A stretch of 17,528 nt of DNA from JAYUHK01 sp043778415. GTDB taxonomy: Bacteria; Bacteroidota; Bacteroidia; Chitinophagales; Saprospiraceae. Shown here piece after piece: positions 1 to 7,641 of this stretch (within the stretch, counting starts at the first letter, position 1; each line of letters begins with the position of its first letter). The notes beneath the pieces were generated by a model, which saw nothing but the letters and a program-made list of their open reading frames with translations, had not been told where the DNA came from and searched no databases. A program made the translations under genes and the position numbers. The DNA is taken from assembly GCA_043778415.1 (NCBI GenBank), contig JAYWGG010000235.1:1-17528 (forward strand), in the 5' to 3' direction.

Positions 1-534
1 CAAGATTTTCAGGGTCGCTACAAGCTCGCTTGGTCGCCCGACTACCTGTATATTTTAGCCGAAATCACTGACGACACGCTCATAGATATTCACCCCGACG
101 GTTTGGAAAAATACTGGGACGACGACTGCTTGGAGGTTTTCGTAGATGAAAACCACTCTGGCGGCAACCACCAATACAATTACAATGCCCTCGCCTACCA
201 CAACGCGCTCGACGGCAGGTCAGTAGATATTGGGACAGACAGTTTGAAGCATTATTTCAACTCTCACATCATCAACAAGCGCACCCAAAACGGAAAAGTA
301 AGCACTTGGGAAGTCGCCGTCGCCTTGTACGATGACACTTTTGACGACAAAAAACCCAACAACAAACCAGCCAAAATCACTCCCAACAAACAAATCGGCT
401 TTGCGCTCGCTTACTGCGACAACGACCACAGCGCGGAGCGAGAAAATTTTATAGGAAATGTCGTCGTAGTCGGCGAAGATAAAAATCGGGGTTGGATAGA
501 CGCAGGAACTTTCGGCGCGCTCACGTTCAAGTAA
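1..534 (+). CDS. CBM9-like carbohydrate-binding domain protein, 3' part
   Basis: The reading frame is open from the first base of the window to a TAA at 532-534, so the start lies upstream and 177 residues are visible. The visible part resembles the family 9 carbohydrate-binding domain (CBM9_1) of Bacteroidota sugar-binding proteins. A YLYILAEITDD strand is followed by WDDDCLEVFVDENHSGGNHQYN, which I remember as a hallmark of this family, and the protein ends in FGALTFK. Family knowledge suggests an extracytoplasmic protein that binds glycans or their breakdown products. The signal peptide would be in the missing part, so location is inferred. There is no obvious functional link to the ATP synthase genes that follow. 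The gene should belong to a separate transcription unit if the promoter-like element at 599 is real. The family call is from memory of motifs, not a search. Confidence 0.75.
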   Translation, partial: QDFQGRYKLAWSPDYLYILAEITDDTLIDIHPDGLEKYWDDDCLEVFVDENHSGGNHQYNYNALAYHNALDGRSVDIGTDSLKHYFNSHIINKRTQNGKVSTWEVAVALYDDTFDDKKPNNKPAKITPNKQIGFALAYCDNDHSAERENFIGNVVVVGEDKNRGWIDAGTFGALTFK

Positions 535-598
535 CATACTTATTTTTTAGAAATGAAGAAAAATAAAGGAATAATTTTACTAAAACAAGAAAAAATAC

Positions 599-606
599 TA
601 CCTTTG
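599..606 (+). promoter_or_regulatory. Bacteroidota -7 promoter element for the atp operon
   Basis: TACCTTTG followed by CACC is an exact match to the TAnnTTTG -7 element of the Bacteroidota housekeeping sigma factor. No clear TTG -33 element lies about 20 nt upstream; that stretch is AT-rich. Transcription would begin near 613, downstream of the ATG at 553 and just upstream of a GTG at 637. This is a pattern match without expression data. Confidence 0.5.
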
Positions 607-636
607 CACCGATTTTTAAAAAAAGCACAACTCTCG

Positions 637-1887
637 GTGAAAATATATCTATCCAAATCCATTCTTTTTGCTTGCCTCCTGACGTTGGCAAACCCAATCC
701 TATCATGGACGCAAGAACACGCTGCGGAACAACCACACCCGTCTGAAAACAACGAAATCTCTACTTCGCACGAAGGACAGCCGCAACACGCTGAAAAAGC
801 CGCCGAACACGAAGAAGAAGAAAAATACACGGATTTGGTGATGGAACACATCTCAGATGCCAACGAATTTCATGTCATCGGAGATATTCATATTCCGCTG
901 CCTTGCATTTTGCTTGCAGACGGCAAATGGAGCGTCTTTATGTCGAGCGATTTCGAGCATGGACACAAAGTAGTAGATGGCTATGTGCTGGACAAAGGCG
1001 TGGTACGCCGCTTGGCAGACGCAGGCGCACGGACTTCGCTCGAACACATCGAGCGCACAGGAAAGGTCGGAGAAGGTGACGAACAAAAATTGATGGCTTA
1101 CGCGCACGGACAAAGTTACGAACTCGAAAAAGCCTCCACGCTCTTCAAATCAACTTCTTGGAAAGACTTTTCTGTTACCAAAAACGTCTTCACGATGCTG
1201 ATAGCATTGCTGATTTTTTTCTTGATAATGACCGCCGTAAAGCGCGGCTACCAAAAAAATGTCGGCAAAGCACCAACCGGTATCCAATCGTTTTTTGAGC
1301 CAGTCATCGTTTTCCTCCGCGACGATGTCGTAAAACCCAATATCGGACCCAAGTGGGAGAGATATTTTCCGTTCATCGCATCGCTGTTCTTTTTTATTCT
1401 AATCAATAATTTACTCGGACTGATACCATTTTTTCCGGGCGGCTCCAACGTGACGGGCAATGTAGGTATGACTATGGTACTCGCTGTTTTTGCTTTTGTA
1501 GTAGTCAATGTGAGCGGCAATAAAAATTATTGGGAACACATCGTCTGGATGCCGGGCGTGCCAGCAGCCATCAAATTGATACTTACGCCGATAGAAATTC
1601 TCGGCATTTTCATAAAACCCTTCACGCTGTTCATACGTTTGTTTGCTAATATCACGGCTGGACACATCGTTATCTTGAGCTTGATAGGGCTGATATTTTT
1701 GTTCGGTGGCAACGGCGCAAGCGTAGGCGGCTCGATGGGCGGCGCGTTGGTAGCTGTACCGTTTGTGTTTGCGATGAACTTTTTGGAACTATTCGTGGCG
1801 TTTTTGCAGGCGTTTATTTTCGCACTATTGACCTCCATCTACATCGGCGGCGCAGTAGAAGAACACCACCACGCAGAGCATCATTAA
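637..1887 (+). CDS. atpB: F-type ATP synthase subunit a
   Basis: This is membrane subunit a of the F0 sector, which forms the proton half-channels next to the c-ring. The C-terminal half has several membrane segments. It carries the family signature with the essential arginine in FIRLFANITAGH (codon 1636-1638, counterpart of E. coli R210) and NNLLGLIPFFPGG before it. The N-terminal part is a periplasmic extension of about 150 residues of the kind seen in Bacteroidota a subunits, with a His/Glu-rich linker. The C-terminus is EEHHHAEHH. The frame is open from an ATG at 553, but I prefer the GTG at 637. A promoter-like TACCTTTG at 599 would exclude the ATG, and the GTG gives a compact signal peptide (VKIYLSKSILFACLLTLA). 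The resulting protein is 416 residues; the alternative is 444. The function is sure and the start is not. Confidence 0.93.
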   Translation: MKIYLSKSILFACLLTLANPILSWTQEHAAEQPHPSENNEISTSHEGQPQHAEKAAEHEEEEKYTDLVMEHISDANEFHVIGDIHIPLPCILLADGKWSVFMSSDFEHGHKVVDGYVLDKGVVRRLADAGARTSLEHIERTGKVGEGDEQKLMAYAHGQSYELEKASTLFKSTSWKDFSVTKNVFTMLIALLIFFLIMTAVKRGYQKNVGKAPTGIQSFFEPVIVFLRDDVVKPNIGPKWERYFPFIASLFFFILINNLLGLIPFFPGGSNVTGNVGMTMVLAVFAFVVVNVSGNKNYWEHIVWMPGVPAAIKLILTPIEILGIFIKPFTLFIRLFANITAGHIVILSLIGLIFLFGGNGASVGGSMGGALVAVPFVFAMNFLELFVAFLQAFIFALLTSIYIGGAVEEHHHAEHH

Positions 1888-1916
1888 GGAAATAAAGAGA
1901 GGCTAAATAAATAAGT

Positions 1917-2150
1917 ATGAATTACGGCTCTATCAATATTGACCCAGAAACAATGGGCGGAACACCAGTTTTTACTGGCACGAGAGTCCCTGTCCAATTT
2001 TTATTTGATTATTTAGAAACTGGCGAAACGCTTGACGAATTTTTGGAAAATTACCCGAGTGTCGCCAAATATCAAGCAGTTGAAGTGTTAGAAAAAGCAA
2101 AAATAACCGTGACGACTGAAAAAATATTAGATGAAAATTTTGCTCGATGA
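1917..2150 (+). CDS. DUF433 protein, VapB45-type antitoxin
   Basis: This 77-residue protein matches the DUF433 family throughout: INIDPETMGGTPVFTGTRVPVQFL, then a short helical region ending in LENYPSVAKYQAVEVL. DUF433 proteins have a winged-helix-like fold. Next to a DUF5615 gene they act as the antitoxin of VapBC45-type modules, as with Rv2018/Rv2019 in Mycobacterium tuberculosis. Its last 20 bases overlap the start of exactly such a gene. The gene begins 29 nt after atpB with no TAnnTTTG element between them, so it is probably expressed from the atp promoter. The region is more AT-rich than the atp genes. The role as antitoxin is inferred from the pairing. Confidence 0.85.
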   Translation: MNYGSINIDPETMGGTPVFTGTRVPVQFLFDYLETGETLDEFLENYPSVAKYQAVEVLEKAKITVTTEKILDENFAR

Positions 2151-2460
2151 AAATATACCCGTAAAACTGAAATTTGACTTTGGAATAGACTTTGAGGTGA
2201 AAACCGTCCGAGATATGGGTTGGTTGGGCAAAAAAAATGGAGAACTTTTAGGCTTGATTGCCTCGTGCGGTATTGATTTTTTTGTGACATTGGATAAAAA
2301 TCTTCGCTACCAACAGAATTTAGAAAAATTTGATTTGAAAATAATTCTGCTCATGGCGCACAGCAACAAACCCGACGCATTGCAGCCTTTTGTGGAGAAA
2401 GTAAGAATTTTTTTGGAAGAAAAGAATTACCAAAAATTCAACGAAATAACGTTGGAATAA
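2131..2460 (+). CDS. DUF5615 PIN-like protein, VapC45-type toxin
   Basis: This 109-residue protein starts MKILLDENIP, the typical N-terminus of DUF5615 proteins, a reduced PIN-like nuclease family related to Mut7-C. Putative metal-binding acids are D6 and E7 in the LLDEN motif and D55 in VTLDKNL; the latter follows the family pattern of a strand ending in a T-x-D. E38 in KKNGELL could be another. Family knowledge points to an RNase toxin paired with a DUF433 antitoxin. The start codon lies inside the preceding gene (20-nt overlap), implying translational coupling. The pair sits between atpB and atpE, 48 nt ahead of the latter. Line 2281-2340 counts to 16 G/C of 60, well below the atp genes. 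Toxicity is inferred. Some DUF5615 proteins have no demonstrated nuclease activity. Confidence 0.85.
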   Translation: MKILLDENIPVKLKFDFGIDFEVKTVRDMGWLGKKNGELLGLIASCGIDFFVTLDKNLRYQQNLEKFDLKIILLMAHSNKPDALQPFVEKVRIFLEEKNYQKFNEITLE

Positions 2461-2508
2461 AGGCAACAAAATAAAAAATATTTTTTTAACAATATAAATC
2501 CAATCATT

Positions 2509-2709
2509 ATGTATTCAGCAATTGGAGCTGGTTTAGCAGTTATCGGAATCGGTCTTGGAATCGGTCAAATCGGCGGAAAAGCAATGGAAGCCATCGCTCG
2601 CCAACCGGAAGCCATCGGCGATATCCGTACCAACATGATTATCGCAGCCGCCCTTGTAGAAGGCGCGGGTCTGTTCGCTATCGTTGTAGCACTGTTGAAC
2701 CTGAAGTAA
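2509..2709 (+). CDS. atpE: F-type ATP synthase subunit c
   Basis: This 66-residue proteolipid forms the rotating c-ring. Two membrane helices flank the polar loop ARQPEAIGDI (30-39). The first helix is glycine-rich (GAGLAVIGIGLGIG). The ion-binding carboxylate is E51 in AALVEGAGLF. The residues after E51 are G-A, not the S/T found in sodium-binding rings, so proton coupling is predicted. The length and the GIGxIGGxAMEAIARQPEA core fit Bacteroidota c subunits. The gene follows the DUF5615 gene by 48 nt of A/T-rich sequence and is followed by a terminator-like hairpin. That may give this high-copy subunit more mRNA than the genes downstream. Confidence 0.97.
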   Translation: MYSAIGAGLAVIGIGLGIGQIGGKAMEAIARQPEAIGDIRTNMIIAAALVEGAGLFAIVVALLNLK

Positions 2710-2716
2710 TTTTTTT

Positions 2717-2776
2717 GCAGCCGCAAAAAGAAAGCAAAAAGAAAAATGCCAAAGTCGCCGACGGTTGGTCGGCTGC
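2717..2776 (+). promoter_or_regulatory. possible antiterminator pairing downstream of atpE
   Basis: GCAGCCG at 2717-2723, eight bases after the atpE stop codon, is a perfect complement of CGGCTGC at 2770-2776. The latter overlaps the 3' arm of the terminator-like hairpin that follows. The two pairings cannot coexist, which is the architecture of a transcription attenuator. A ribosome ending at the atpE stop would be expected to cover the upstream copy. A 7-bp match could be chance, so this is a hypothesis. Confidence 0.3.
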
Positions 2777-2790
2777 TTTGGGCTTTTTTT
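2749..2790 (+). terminator. intrinsic terminator-like hairpin between atpE and atpF
   Basis: CCAAAG (2749-2754) pairs with CTTTGG (2776-2781) and GCCGAC (2757-2762) pairs with GTCGGC (2768-2773), around the loop GGTTG. Between the two stem parts lie a T/G wobble and a C/T mismatch. Seven T follow at 2784-2790. This has the form of a Rho-independent terminator inside the operon. Because atpF follows only 45 nt later with no clear promoter, partial read-through is more likely than a full stop. Confidence 0.65.
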
Positions 2791-2835
2791 CGGAGCAAAA
2801 TCCGTCATTCTAAAAAAAAAATTTACTAAATAGAT

Positions 2836-3348
2836 ATGATTTTTCTAATCAATTTTTCCCCGATAGAGCCGAGTTTCGGTATGTTGTTCTGGACGACTGT
2901 TATTTTTGCATTGGTCTGGCTGGTGTTGGGTCGCACCACTTTCAAACCCATCGTAGCAGCCCTCAAAGCTCGCGAAGAATCCATTGACAGCGCGCTCCAA
3001 CAAGCAGAATCAGCTCGTCAAGAAATGGCGAAAATGAGCGCTCAAAACGAAGAACTCCTCGCCCAAGCCCGTGAGGAACGCTCCAAGATTTTGAAAGAAG
3101 CAAATGATATTAAAGAAAATATCATCACCGAAGCTAAAAACAAAGCCAAAGACGAAGCCAACAAAATCGTCCTCAACGCTCGGACAGAAATCGAAAATCA
3201 AAAAAATCAAGCACTCAACGAAGTGAAAAATAAGGCAGGAATGTTGGCACTCGACATCGCCGAAAAAGTCCTTCGCAAAGAACTCAAAGGCGACAGCGAA
3301 CAGGTAAAATTTGCCAACAACTTGGCACAAGAAATGAATTTGAACTAA
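2836..3348 (+). CDS. atpF: F-type ATP synthase subunit b
   Basis: Subunit b is the peripheral stalk that holds F1 against subunit a. One membrane helix (about residues 15-32, GMLFWTTVIFALVWLVLG) is followed by FKPIVAALKAREESI, the usual junction. A long charged, alanine-rich helix then continues to about residue 150, as in the stator coiled coil, and the tail is KVLRKELKGDSEQVKFANNL. The length of 170 residues is typical. The ATG at 2836 is chosen because the short N-terminal stretch before the membrane helix is normal for the phylum. It is the first gene after the hairpin at 2749-2790, so its transcript level depends on read-through. The membrane arm is conventional and nothing is missing. 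Confidence 0.96.
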   Translation: MIFLINFSPIEPSFGMLFWTTVIFALVWLVLGRTTFKPIVAALKAREESIDSALQQAESARQEMAKMSAQNEELLAQAREERSKILKEANDIKENIITEAKNKAKDEANKIVLNARTEIENQKNQALNEVKNKAGMLALDIAEKVLRKELKGDSEQVKFANNLAQEMNLN

Positions 3349-3382
3349 AAAAAACATTTCCTTGACCAATAAATAAGAAAAA

Positions 3383-3934
3383 ATGTCAGTAAGCAGAATC
3401 GCCTCGCGCTACGCAAAATCCTTGATAGATTTGGCAGCCGAACAAAATAAACTCGAAAAAGTCACCCAAGACGTGCGCTCTTTGAAAGAAGTAGCGGACG
3501 GCAACCGTGACTTTTATATGTTGCTCAAAAGCCCCATCGTCAATGCAGACAAAAAAGCACAGATATTCAAAGCCTTGTTTGAAGGAAAATACGATACCGT
3601 GACGATGAGTTTTCTCAACATCATGCTGCGAAAAGGGCGCGAAACCTATTTGCCAGAGATAGCCGACGAATATCTCGAGCAACACAAAGAAATGAACAAA
3701 ATCTCGAGCGTCAAATTGACCACAGCCACTGCTTTGGACGCTCCAACACTCGAAGCCATCAAGTCGAAAATCATAGCGAGCGGAGCAGTAGGCAAAAATC
3801 TTGACCTCGAAACCGCCGTAAAACCAGACCTCATCGGAGGCTTCGTCATAGAATTTAACAACAATCTCTACGACGCAAGCGTAGCTTACAAGTTGGAGCA
3901 GCTGAAAAAAGAGTTCGGCAGTAGAGTGAATTAG
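3383..3934 (+). CDS. atpH: F-type ATP synthase subunit delta (OSCP)
   Basis: Delta connects the peripheral stalk to the top of F1. The 183-residue protein has the family N-terminus (SRIASRYAKSLIDLAAEQNKLEKV), a helical N-domain with FLNIMLRKGRE at about 78-88, and the C-terminal signature PDLIGGFVIEFNNNLYDASVAYKLEQLKKEF. It starts 34 nt after atpF. It ends with TAG at 3932-3934, 47 nt before the hicA gene that separates it from atpA. In an uninterrupted cluster atpA would follow directly. The coding sequence is intact. Confidence 0.96.
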   Translation: MSVSRIASRYAKSLIDLAAEQNKLEKVTQDVRSLKEVADGNRDFYMLLKSPIVNADKKAQIFKALFEGKYDTVTMSFLNIMLRKGRETYLPEIADEYLEQHKEMNKISSVKLTTATALDAPTLEAIKSKIIASGAVGKNLDLETAVKPDLIGGFVIEFNNNLYDASVAYKLEQLKKEFGSRVN

Positions 3935-3952
3935 TGAAGGTTGTTGTTTCAA

Positions 3953-3960
3953 TAAATTTG
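3953..3960 (+). promoter_or_regulatory. possible promoter for hicAB
   Basis: TAAATTTG matches the TAnnTTTG -7 element and lies 21 nt before the hicA ATG, leaving a leader of roughly 15 nt. A TTG pair at 3941-3946 is too close to be a standard -33 element. The sequence is AT-rich, so a chance match is possible. If real, the toxin-antitoxin pair, and perhaps atpA and atpG, has its own promoter. Confidence 0.35.
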
Positions 3961-3981
3961 TAAAGACATATTTGGGTGTAT

Positions 3982-4242
3982 ATGAGTCAAATAAAAAAGT
4001 TGTTCTTAAAGATTTTTGACGAAAAGCAGCAAAATAATATTTCTTTTTTAGAATTAAGAAAATTGCTGACATACATTGGTTTTAGCGAAAGGATAAAAGG
4101 AAGCCATCATATTTTTTATAAAAATGATGTTCAGGAAATAATAAACTTACAGCCGTTGAGGGGAAAAAAAGCAAAAAACTATCAAGTAAAGCAAGTAAGG
4201 GAAATTGTAATATTTTACAAATTAGATATAGAAAATACATAA
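3982..4242 (+). CDS. hicA: HicA family toxin
   Basis: HicA toxins are small mRNA interferases with a double-stranded-RNA-binding-like fold and a catalytic histidine. This 86-residue protein has the core ELRKLLTYIGFSERIKGSHHIF with the expected histidine (H42) in GSHHIF. It then has EIINLQPLRGKKAKNYQVKQVREIV, the pattern of the longer HicA subfamily whose N-terminus is a short extra helix. A GTG six bases upstream is in frame, but the ATG fits the family N-terminus (MSQIKKL). hicB follows after 3 nt. Bases 4021-4200 hold 52 G/C of 180 (29%) by hand count, far below neighbouring atpA, which suggests acquisition. The activity is inferred from the family. Confidence 0.9.
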   Translation: MSQIKKLFLKIFDEKQQNNISFLELRKLLTYIGFSERIKGSHHIFYKNDVQEIINLQPLRGKKAKNYQVKQVREIVIFYKLDIENT

Positions 4243-4245
4243 CAA

Positions 4246-4470
4246 ATGCCAGCTATTGTTTCACATAAATATGAAATAAACGTCTTTTGGAGCGAACAAG
4301 ACAGTACCTTTGTAGCCAAAGTACCCGAATTGCCGGGTTGTATGGCGGACGGTGCCACGTATGTGGAAGCTGTTGTTAATGTAGAAGTTATTATTGCAGA
4401 GTGGATAGAAACAGCAAAAGAAATAGGACGTTCAATTCCCGTTCCGCAACAAAAGTTTGCAGTAGCATAA
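4246..4470 (+). CDS. hicB: HicB family antitoxin
   Basis: This 74-residue protein matches the HicB antitoxin core: YEINVFWSEQDSTFVAKVPELPGCMADGATYVEAV, then IAEWIETAKEIGRSIPVP. HicB binds and neutralises HicA. It ends right after the core and has no C-terminal helix-turn-helix or ribbon-helix-helix. The DNA-binding autoregulation known for longer HicB proteins is therefore not expected, which fits expression from a host operon. It is 3 nt downstream of hicA and 39 nt upstream of atpA, all in the same direction. Confidence 0.9.
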   Translation: MPAIVSHKYEINVFWSEQDSTFVAKVPELPGCMADGATYVEAVVNVEVIIAEWIETAKEIGRSIPVPQQKFAVA

Positions 4471-4509
4471 AAAAAATTAATTTAATCATAAAATAATTCA
4501 TACAATACT

Positions 4510-6096
<1,587 letters not shown>

Positions 6097-6138
6097 TTTT
6101 TTTGGTAAAAAATCGTTTTTAATTCTTTAAATAAACGA

Positions 6139-7032
6139 ATGGCAAACTTAAAAGAAGTCCGCGAAAGGATAAAATCGGTCATCTCTACGCAGCAGATTAC
6201 GAAAGCGATGAAGATGGTTTCGGCAGCTAAATTGCGTCGTGCGCAGCAGGCGGTCACGCAGTTGCGTCCCTACGCAAACAAGCAAAATGCCATGTTGATC
6301 AATATATTGTCCAACTTGGACGGCGGCGACGGCGGCACCGTGTATGGACAGGAGCGAAATATCGAGCGCGCAGCGTTGGTGGTCGTCACTTCCAATCGCG
6401 GTTTGTGCGGAGCTTTCAACACCAACGTACTCAAAGCGGCGGTTGCTATCATCAATACAAAATACGAAAAAGCATACAACGACGGCAAACTGACCATCGT
6501 TTGTATCGGAAAGCGCGGTTATGATTTTCTTCGCAAACGCTACACGAAAGCAATTTTTGTGAAAGACTATGTGGAGGTGTTCAGCGATTTGAGTTTCGAT
6601 AATATCGCGCCTATTTCAAAAGTGTTGATGGACGGTTTTGCCGCCAAGCACTACGATTCTGTGACGGTGGCTTACGGGCGATTCAAAAATGCGGGCTTGC
6701 AGTTTGCAGAAGCAGAGCAGTTTTTGCCAGTGCCAAAGATGGAAAAACCGAAAGGCGGCAGCACAAAAAAAGCAGATTATATCTTCGAGCCAGACCAAAC
6801 TTCCTTGTTGGAATATTTGGTACCAAGCATTTTGCAAGTTACGTTCCAAAAATATTTACTCGATACACACGCCTCCGAACACGGCGCGCGAATGACGGCG
6901 ATGGACAAAGCGACCGAAAATGCGGACGAATTGCTCAAAGCACTTCGCATCAACTACAACAAAGCACGTCAGGAAGCGATTACGAAAGAACTTTCTGAAA
7001 TCGTGGGCGGCGCAGCAGCGTTGGGCAGCTGA
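6139..7032 (+). CDS. atpG: F-type ATP synthase subunit gamma
   Basis: Gamma is the central rotor shaft linking the c-ring to the catalytic hexamer. The N-terminal coiled-coil helix (KEVRERIKSVISTQQITKAMKMVSAAKLRRAQ) is intact. The nucleotide-binding-like middle domain has VVVTSNRGLCGAFN, and the C-terminal helix has ASEHGARMTAMDKATENADELL. The length of 297 residues is normal for the phylum, with a Bacteroidota-like insert around FLPVPKMEKPKGGSTKKADYIF. It starts 42 nt after atpA. It is the last gene of the operon, closed by a strong hairpin at 7058-7097. Confidence 0.97.
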   Translation: MANLKEVRERIKSVISTQQITKAMKMVSAAKLRRAQQAVTQLRPYANKQNAMLINILSNLDGGDGGTVYGQERNIERAALVVVTSNRGLCGAFNTNVLKAAVAIINTKYEKAYNDGKLTIVCIGKRGYDFLRKRYTKAIFVKDYVEVFSDLSFDNIAPISKVLMDGFAAKHYDSVTVAYGRFKNAGLQFAEAEQFLPVPKMEKPKGGSTKKADYIFEPDQTSLLEYLVPSILQVTFQKYLLDTHASEHGARMTAMDKATENADELLKALRINYNKARQEAITKELSEIVGGAAALGS

Positions 7033-7057
7033 TAATTTTTTTTGAGGATAAAATCAT

Positions 7058-7097
7058 AAAAAAAGAGTGAAAATCGGACGACTTTCACTCTTTTTTT
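7058..7097. terminator. bidirectional terminator between atpG and the stress operon
   Basis: A perfect 15-bp inverted repeat (7058-7072 with 7083-7097) has the core AGAGTGAAA / TTTCACTCT and runs of seven A and seven T at its ends, around a 10-nt loop. It lies 25 nt after the atpG stop and 18 nt beyond the end of the convergent Spy-like gene. It therefore has the U-tract needed to end both transcripts. Confidence 0.85.
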
Positions 7098-7115
7098 GTC
7101 TAAAAACTTAATTTT

Positions 7116-7577
7116 TTAGTCTTCTCCGCGCCGATTATCTCGGCGTTGTTGGCGCATATCTTTCGCTTTCCGTAGGATTTCTTCCTTAAAATCTCGCTCT
7201 ACACCTTGCAGCATCGCAACTTTTCGGAGCGGCAGCACGCTTTTCAGTTTCAAATAAGTATCTTTTTTGAGTGTCAGCTCGCGCTGCTCTATGTCCATAG
7301 TATTGCCGATAAACTGCTCCGCTTCCGCATCGGTCATGTCTTCTACTCGCTTTTTGGACGCATCTGATTCTTTGATTTTTTTGCGCGCGTCGCGATATTG
7401 ATTGAAAACGGGCCAGAATTTTTGTGCCTCTTCTGACGTGAGTGCTAATTTTTCGGTGAGAAATGCTACGCGAAAAGATTCGATTTTTTCGTACATCTTG
7501 CCGCCAGCTTCACCTTGTGCGGACGAAATTTGGGCTAAAAAAAACACCAAGCCCGATAAAACAATTATTTTTTTCAT
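7116..7577 (-). CDS. periplasmic Spy/CpxP-like protein (sensor of ECF-type sigma factor family)
   Basis: This 153-residue protein starts with a clear signal peptide (MKKIIVLSGLVFFLAQISSA, cleavage before Q21). The mature part is highly charged and helical. It contains FLTEKLALTSEEAQKFWPVFNQY (39-61), the pattern of a Bacteroidota family often annotated as a sensor of ECF-type sigma factor and similar in build to Spy, CpxP and ZraP. The tail is arginine-rich (RKAKDMRQQRRDNRR). It is the third gene of a run with the ECF sigma factor and anti-sigma-like gene, 64 nt after the latter. A role as periplasmic chaperone or signal protein in an envelope-stress response is inferred. The ligand is not visible from the sequence. 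Confidence 0.75.
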   Translation of the reverse strand: MKKIIVLSGLVFFLAQISSAQGEAGGKMYEKIESFRVAFLTEKLALTSEEAQKFWPVFNQYRDARKKIKESDASKKRVEDMTDAEAEQFIGNTMDIEQRELTLKKDTYLKLKSVLPLRKVAMLQGVERDFKEEILRKAKDMRQQRRDNRRGED

Positions 7578-7641
7578 GTTTGAGAGTGTATATAAATTTT
7601 TTGAATATGATTTGGAGTAACAAAAAAAACGAGTTAATTTC

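Noticed and set aside
540..566. TTATTTTT / AAAAATAA inverted repeat as terminator of the CBM9 gene
   Set aside because: The 8-bp stem has no G/C pair and no T-run after it. It is expected by chance in such AT-rich sequence.
2509..2709. Sodium-type c-ring
   Set aside because: The glutamine at position 20 is not aligned with the sodium-ligand glutamine when counted from RQPEA. The residues after E51 are G-A, not S/T, so proton coupling is more likely.
2721..2747. Purine-rich repeat tract between atpE and atpF as a small peptide gene or riboswitch
   Set aside because: It has no start plus coding-like frame and no recognisable aptamer fold. It is best explained as spacer within the attenuator-like region.
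3976..3984. GTG at 3976 as hicA start
   Set aside because: The ATG at 3982 matches the family N-terminus. The two differ by only two codons.
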